A DNA stretch of 43,373 nt from Candidatus Cryptobacteroides gallistercoris (GTDB lineage Bacteria > Bacteroidota > Bacteroidia > Bacteroidales > UBA932). Below are positions 40,756-43,373 of this stretch, piece after piece. How positions within the stretch are numbered: the first letter of the stretch is position 1; each line of letters starts with the position of its first letter. Below the pieces are notes generated by a model. It saw nothing but the letters and a program-made list of their open reading frames with translations. It was not told the origin of the DNA and did not search any database. The stretch is taken from assembly GCA_017694835.1 (NCBI GenBank), contig JADIMJ010000101.1:1-43373 (forward strand), given 5' to 3'. Made by a program: the position numbers and the translations under genes.

Positions 40756-41127
40756 TCACCTTACAGCAAGTATTTTGTCCACAATATATTTCTGCTGTCC
40801 CCTCCACGGCAGAGAGCCGAGGTATTCCTTGTAATGCAGCTCGACCGTCTTCCCGCTGCATCTCATGAGTGAATCGGCAAGGTCCTTGTCAGTGATGGAG
40901 AATTCAAATTCGTATGACTGGATGGCTGTTGTCTTGTTCTTGGCATTGAAGCCGGCCTGTATGGCCTTGCCCTCATATGTCTTGAAGATATAGCCCTTGT
41001 AAACGACAAAATTCAGTTCTCCTGCCTTCACCCCCTCGCCGAAGACAAAATAGAACCTGAAATAGACGAAAGCCGCAAGCGCCACGGCCAGGAAAAGACA
41101 AGTGATCCAGATGATTTTCTTTTTCAT
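40756..41127 (-). CDS. Small membrane-anchored protein, conserved in Bacteroidales
   Basis: 123 residues. One N-terminal hydrophobic helix (IIWITCLFLAVALAAFVYF) anchors the rest, which should face the periplasm: FGEGVKAGELNFVVYKGYIFKTYEGKAIQ, EFEFSITDKD and HYKEYLGSLPWRG (given in parts). I recall similar small Bacteroidales proteins carrying misleading enzyme names in databases; no dehydrogenase feature is present here. The gene lies 48 bases after another small minus-strand gene, probably co-transcribed. Function unknown. Confidence 0.75.
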   Translation of the reverse strand: MKKKIIWITCLFLAVALAAFVYFRFYFVFGEGVKAGELNFVVYKGYIFKTYEGKAIQAGFNAKNKTTAIQSYEFEFSITDKDLADSLMRCSGKTVELHYKEYLGSLPWRGQQKYIVDKILAVR

Positions 41128-41175
41128 ATATCTGAAAATTTATAAATTCCGATGAAATTGCCCTGAGGACTGCTG

Positions 41176-41505
41176 TCATTCTATGATTCCGGCGGAAAAA
41201 AGAAGACCCATGAACGGAGTCTGCTGTCTCTTGATGTACGGCTTGATTCTGCCGGTATTGATGTCTTCCAGATTCCTTGCAGCATCGTAGGCCGCCATGA
41301 AATCCTTTCCGGTGAGGTACTCCCCTTCTGAAGACCGCTTTGTGCCCGGCTGGCCTCCCTTCAGAAAGATGCAGCTCCCGACAAATACTGCATAATACGG
41401 GATTCGGGTAACCGACGAAAAAGAGCCGTTGGCCTTGACATATTCCACAACCATTTTCCATGCCCCGGCCCCGTCCATTCCGGCATATTCTGACTTAATT
41501 CTCAT
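41176..41505 (-). CDS. Small protein of unknown function
   Basis: 109 residues. No signal peptide or membrane segment. Ends with TPFMGLLFSAGIIE and contains the segments MVVEYVKANGSFSSVTRIPYY and EYLTGKDFMAAYDAARNL. I do not recognise a family. The start is ATG 41505; no exact promoter element is visible upstream. Likely the first gene of a two-gene transcript with the membrane-anchored protein gene, 48 bases apart. Confidence 0.6.
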   Translation of the reverse strand: MRIKSEYAGMDGAGAWKMVVEYVKANGSFSSVTRIPYYAVFVGSCIFLKGGQPGTKRSSEGEYLTGKDFMAAYDAARNLEDINTGRIKPYIKRQQTPFMGLLFSAGIIE

Positions 41506-41627
41506 TTGCTCTGTCCGTTAGCCTCCTGCTGATATCCCGATGCATCCCGGAATATCATACTGCAGTCCAAATTTATTGAAAAAATTTGACAAAATGCTTA
41601 ACTTTCGGGAATTCAAAGCTCATCATT

Positions 41628-42896
41628 ATGGAATCACATACACAACCGCTTGACATCGACATCCGTTCTGAAATCGGAAATCTCAGGGCCGTGATGCTTC
41701 ACTCTCCCGGAGCAGAAGTTGAAAACATGACTCCGCGCAATGTCCAGAGGGCATTGTACAGCGACATCCTCAATCTTTCCATTGCGCAGGAAGAATATTC
41801 CCAGCTCTACGGGGTACTCTCCAAGGTCGCCAAAGTCTACGAAGTCAGGCCTCTGCTGAAAAAGGTACTGGACAACAGAAGCGACAGGGCCGACCTGCTC
41901 AAGAGAATCTGCATAGGAGAAGATGCAGCCAACTATTATGAAAAACTCCTGGACATGGACTCCGGGGCACTGGCATCGGTATTGATAGAGGGACTTCCGG
42001 CCGAAATCAACACGCTTTCCGCATACCTTGCCAATGAATACTATGCCCTCTATCCCCTGTACAATTTCTATTTCACAAGAGACTCCGCCGTCACCATCGG
42101 CAACAGCGTCCTCGTGTGCAGGATGGCCAACAAGATCAGGATGCGCGAATCCATAATAATGGAAGCCATATACCGGTGCAGCGGGAATTTCAACTGTGCC
42201 ATCACTGACGCGAATGACTTCCACGCCGCAGGTTCCCCGGTAGTCATGGAAGGGGGTGACATCCAGATCATAAGGGACGACATCCTGCTCGTAGGAAACG
42301 GGGCGAGGACATCGACCCGGGGAATCGACTTCATGGTAGAGAGGCTCAGGAAAGCGCATCCGGAAGGCATCCGCCATGTAATTGTGCAGCAGATTCCGCA
42401 TTCCCCGGAGTCATTCATACACCTCGACATGGTGTTCACCATGATTGACAGGGACAGATGCATGATATTCGAGCCCCTGATGCTCAACAACATCCAGTAT
42501 CAGACAGTACATATTGTGATTGCAGACGGCAAGGTGACTTCAATCAAGTCCGAGCCGAACATCCTCAAGGCCCTCAAGAGACTCGGGGTCGACCTCAAGC
42601 CCGTCATCTGCGGCGGTGACGACGAATGGGACCAGGAGCGGGAACAATGGCACAGCGGAGCAAACACATTCTGCATCGCGCCGGGCCAGATACTCACCTA
42701 TGCCCGCAATGTCCACACCCTTGAGGAACTGGACAAAAACGGCTTCAGCATAATGTCTGCCAAAGATGTGATTTCAGGGAAATCCGTAATCGGAGGCAAA
42801 TGTGCCATATCTATCGCCGGCTCGGAGCTCCCGAGAGGAGGAGGCGGCCCGAGATGCATGACAATGCCGCTGTCCCGGGACCGCATGGAATGGTAA
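41628..42896 (+). CDS. arcA: Arginine deiminase
   Basis: 422 residues from ATG 41628; an in-frame ATG at 41586 would add 14 residues that do not match the family. It converts L-arginine to citrulline and ammonia. Guanidino-modifying-enzyme motifs are complete: IGNLRAVMLHSPG near the start, FYFTRDSAVTIG, VVMEGGDIQ, the catalytic His in FIHLDMVFTMID, and the catalytic Cys in GGGPRCMTMPL (Cys410). Length (about 410-420) is normal. The other arginine-deiminase pathway genes (arcB, arcC, arcD) are not here, so the enzyme may serve acid or nitrogen balance alone, or the genes are elsewhere. A terminator follows that overlaps the convergent neighbour. Confidence 0.93.
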   Translation: MESHTQPLDIDIRSEIGNLRAVMLHSPGAEVENMTPRNVQRALYSDILNLSIAQEEYSQLYGVLSKVAKVYEVRPLLKKVLDNRSDRADLLKRICIGEDAANYYEKLLDMDSGALASVLIEGLPAEINTLSAYLANEYYALYPLYNFYFTRDSAVTIGNSVLVCRMANKIRMRESIIMEAIYRCSGNFNCAITDANDFHAAGSPVVMEGGDIQIIRDDILLVGNGARTSTRGIDFMVERLRKAHPEGIRHVIVQQIPHSPESFIHLDMVFTMIDRDRCMIFEPLMLNNIQYQTVHIVIADGKVTSIKSEPNILKALKRLGVDLKPVICGGDDEWDQEREQWHSGANTFCIAPGQILTYARNVHTLEELDKNGFSIMSAKDVISGKSVIGGKCAISIAGSELPRGGGGPRCMTMPLSRDRMEW

Positions 42897-42902
42897 TTCC
42901 GT

Positions 42903-42932
42903 CAGCCGGCATTCAGAAATACCGGCTGTTTT
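42903..42932 (+). terminator. Terminator between convergent genes
   Basis: CAGCCGG (42903-42909) pairs with CCGGCTG (42922-42928), a 12-base loop, then TTTT. It follows the arcA stop by 6 bases and overlaps the 3' end of the minus-strand gene. Confidence 0.6.
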
Positions 42933-43314
42933 CCTCGAGGACATAATGTCTTGTCGCAGAGAATGCCTGTCCTCTGTCGTCAAGCCATTTGTTGATGGCC
43001 GATATGGCTTTTGCATAAAGGTTGTGGACATCATCCTTGCCTTCGTCCGCCCTGAGCACGGTATACAGCAGCTCGGCAAACTTGTTAAGGTCGCTGTCAT
43101 CAAAGTGATAGTCAGAAACAAGCAGCGGGATGAAATTTTCTTTTTCAAGCAGAGAATCCACATCGAGTCCGAGCCTTTCGGAAAGTTCGTTTCTGGCACA
43201 GTCGCGGATTTCCGCAGGAGCGGCCGTTGAAGACATCTGGAACAATTGCCTCAGGATGGCAACAAGTGCGGCCTTGGTCTTGTCTGCTTCTTTGATAATG
43301 TAATTGTCCATCAT
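42913..43314 (-). CDS. Small helical protein of unknown function
   Basis: 133 residues from ATG 43314; the next codon (43311) is also ATG. Helical and acidic: ALVAILRQLF, ELSERLGLDVDSLLEKEN, then a DYHFDDSDLNKFAELLYTVL stretch and KWLDDRGQ near the C-terminus. No signal peptide, membrane segment or catalytic motif. I do not recognise the family; its pattern of a small cytosolic Bacteroidales protein is common. It converges with arcA; the gap is 16 bases. Bases upstream (43315-43373) are AT-rich, without an exact TAnnTTTG element. Confidence 0.65.
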   Translation of the reverse strand: MMDNYIIKEADKTKAALVAILRQLFQMSSTAAPAEIRDCARNELSERLGLDVDSLLEKENFIPLLVSDYHFDDSDLNKFAELLYTVLRADEGKDDVHNLYAKAISAINKWLDDRGQAFSATRHYVLEENSRYF

Positions 43315-43373
43315 GGCATTTAGATTTTAGGGGAGTTAATCTATTATTATAATGTCTGTTCCTAATATTATCT

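Noticed and set aside
40756..41127. 6-phosphogluconate dehydrogenase, a name sometimes attached to similar small proteins
   Set aside because: Only 123 residues with one membrane anchor, no Rossmann motif and no substrate-binding residues.

Overview
The window looks like chromosomal DNA of a member of the order Bacteroidales (phylum Bacteroidota). Evidence: many gene starts are preceded by the Bacteroidota -7 element TAnnTTTG, most ribosome binding sites are A-rich rather than strong Shine-Dalgarno sites, and the gene content includes a TonB-dependent receptor, FimB/Mfa-like lipoproteins, WG-repeat proteins and many short-spaced lipoprotein genes. I cannot name a genus. Coding density is high and base composition is near 50% GC, except for the partial gene at the left edge, which is clearly AT-rich.

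Layout. 1-1161: 3' part of an AT-rich gene of unknown function, followed by two perfect hairpins. 1162-1684: a 523-base non-coding stretch ending in a structured element plus a classical rho-independent terminator just ahead of an exported peptidase T gene (1685-3016), which looks like an attenuator or riboswitch. 3076-10855: six tightly spaced genes for exported proteins: an LPP20-like protein, a DUF4384 protein, a WG-repeat protein, a caspase-like protease with an intact His/Cys pair, a transglutaminase-like protein with an intact Cys/His/Asp triad, and a Sel1-repeat protein. Three paralogous YD-repeat-like lipoproteins follow (10961-13120). This exported caspase locus is the best candidate for an undescribed system. 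13433-16699: copper module, an AraC-type regulator with a CxxC metal-binding-like N-terminus and a CopA ATPase that carries a CopZ-like domain at its C-terminus behind its own internal ribosome binding site. 16872-20380: MATE transporter, DUF3737 protein and PatB/MalY-type C-S lyase in one operon. 20444-24378: RNA-repair-like module, RtcB ligase and a winged-helix AAA+ ATPase whose promoters share a motif, with the remnant of a WYL regulator gene between them. 24425-25273: secreted NUC1-type nuclease.

25292-31906 (minus strand): three lipoprotein genes of fimbrial type. The first is a FimB/Mfa2-like protein ending in a zinc-protease motif, the other two are paralogues with a FISUMP-like C-terminus. 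A Crp/Fnr-family regulator (32011-32634) is divergent to them, with a 14-bp perfect palindrome between. 32726-39655: TonB-dependent receptor, beta-helix lipoprotein, acid-phosphatase-like phosphoesterase and pectinesterase-family lipoprotein, a possible nutrient-scavenging cluster. 39748-43314: glycerol-3-phosphate dehydrogenase, two small minus-strand genes, arginine deiminase and a small minus-strand gene of unknown function. No tRNA, rRNA, insertion sequence, integrase or CRISPR array was seen.
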